Assembly (NCBI GenBank): GCA_021811235.1 | Contig: JAJZPG010000001.1 | Coordinates: 124,001 to 188,000, forward strand | Reading direction: 5' to 3' | DNA: 64,000 nucleotides | DNA from: Pseudomonadota bacterium | GTDB lineage: Bacteria > Pseudomonadota > Gammaproteobacteria > Burkholderiales > Thiobacillaceae | Part shown: one piece after another, positions 63,687-64,000 of the stretch | Numbering within the stretch: the stretch's first letter is position 1 | Layout: each line of letters opens with the position of its first letter | Program-made: the position numbers and the translations under genes | The notes under the pieces: model-generated | Databases searched by the model: none | The model's input: only the letters and a program-made list of their open reading frames with translations | Told to the model about the DNA's origin: nothing

Positions 63687-64000
63687 TCAACTTCCCCAGA
63701 ATCAGGCCCGCCAGTTCCAGGTCCTGCGGATAGGTGACCTTGAGGTTGCGGCTGTCGGACTCGACGAGACGCGGCTGCAGACCCATTTTCTCGATCGCCG
63801 AGGCCTCGTCGGTCATGTCGCTGCCGGCGGCGCGCAGGGCCTGAACCAGCATGCCGTGACGAAACATCTGCGGCGTTTGCGCCTGCCACAGGCCGGCCCG
63901 CGGCACGGTGGCCTCGACCCGCGTGCCGGATGCGGTATCGGCAGCCGCGCGCTTGAGGGTGTCGGCCACCGGCACGGCGAGCAGGCCGCCCACCGGGTCG
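63679..64000 (-). CDS. ispD: 2-C-methyl-D-erythritol 4-phosphate cytidylyltransferase IspD (5' part beyond window)
   Basis: The visible 107 C-terminal residues contain [60 protein letters not shown] and [19 protein letters not shown], all standard IspD motifs. It transfers CMP to methylerythritol phosphate, the step before IspE and IspF. The gene is cut by the right window edge, so its start is not seen. Confidence 0.94.
   Translation of the reverse strand, partial: DPVGGLLAVPVADTLKRAAADTASGTRVEATVPRAGLWQAQTPQMFRHGMLVQALRAAGSDMTDEASAIEKMGLQPRLVESDSRNLKVTYPQDLELAGLILGKLNE

Overview
This is a gene-dense, GC-rich window (I judge about 65 percent GC; not computed) from a proteobacterium, most likely a betaproteobacterium. 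The supporting evidence is the tRNA-Val / thrS / infC / rpmI / rplT / pheS / pheT / ihfA / merR / tRNA-Pro order, the Fe-type superoxide dismutase, RlhA, an orphan PEP-CTERM protein and several GGDEF/EAL proteins. A Thiobacillus-like or other Nitrosomonadales genome would fit, but genus is inference. There is no prophage, plasmid backbone or CRISPR array. The only mobile-type DNA is one MITE-like element and one dispersed inverted repeat.

Layout. 1-11.5 kb: AraC regulator facing a small HMA-fold-like protein, a methyltransferase and a SnoaL-like protein; then a GGDEF cyclase, a second methyltransferase, a VOC protein, a glycine-zipper lipoprotein, a Nudix hydrolase, a cardiolipin-synthase-like PLD protein, a PEP-CTERM protein and a glutathione transferase. 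11.5-15.1 kb: a two-gene operon of a PhoU-like fusion protein and a pyruvate phosphate dikinase that lacks its PEP/pyruvate barrel. 15.2-20 kb: a lysine/alanine-rich histone-like protein and the tight operon GyrI-like / CobD-CbiB-like / SpmA-SpmB fusion / Ppx. 20-26.5 kb: c-di-GMP signalling genes around a metallo-beta-lactamase-fold enzyme. 26.5-31.4 kb: TauE exporter, DUF190, CrcB, an EamA transporter facing a MocR regulator, DUF302 and a stand-alone ModE-type DNA-binding protein.

31.4-35.5 kb: a sigma-54 two-component system, divergent from a 69-residue protein and a DUF599 membrane protein. The space between holds two 13-bp TTGC-N5-GCAA palindromes and a -24/-12 promoter, so a complete regulatory circuit can be read from the DNA. 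35.5-40.7 kb: rlhA, three YceI proteins, cytochrome b561 and a MarR regulator with a double operator. 41-44.6 kb: molybdenum cofactor genes mobB-moeA-moaD-moaE facing moaA across a ModE-type palindrome. 44.6-47.8 kb: an EgtB/SenA-type enzyme facing selD and egtD, where egtD starts on the base after the selD stop. This looks like selenoneine (or ergothioneine) biosynthesis without an adjacent senB. 47.8-52 kb: DoxX, selO with a lipoprotein and a DNA-binding-like protein, and a lone low-GC HEPN-like gene. 52-64 kb: sodB, the translation block, an AAA+ ATPase, thpR, ispF and the 3' part of ispD.

The strongest leads are the sen-like cluster, the half-PPDK/PhoU operon, the sigma-54 circuit, the MITE whose terminal repeat supplies the merR stop codon, and several operators that pair with a neighbouring regulator.
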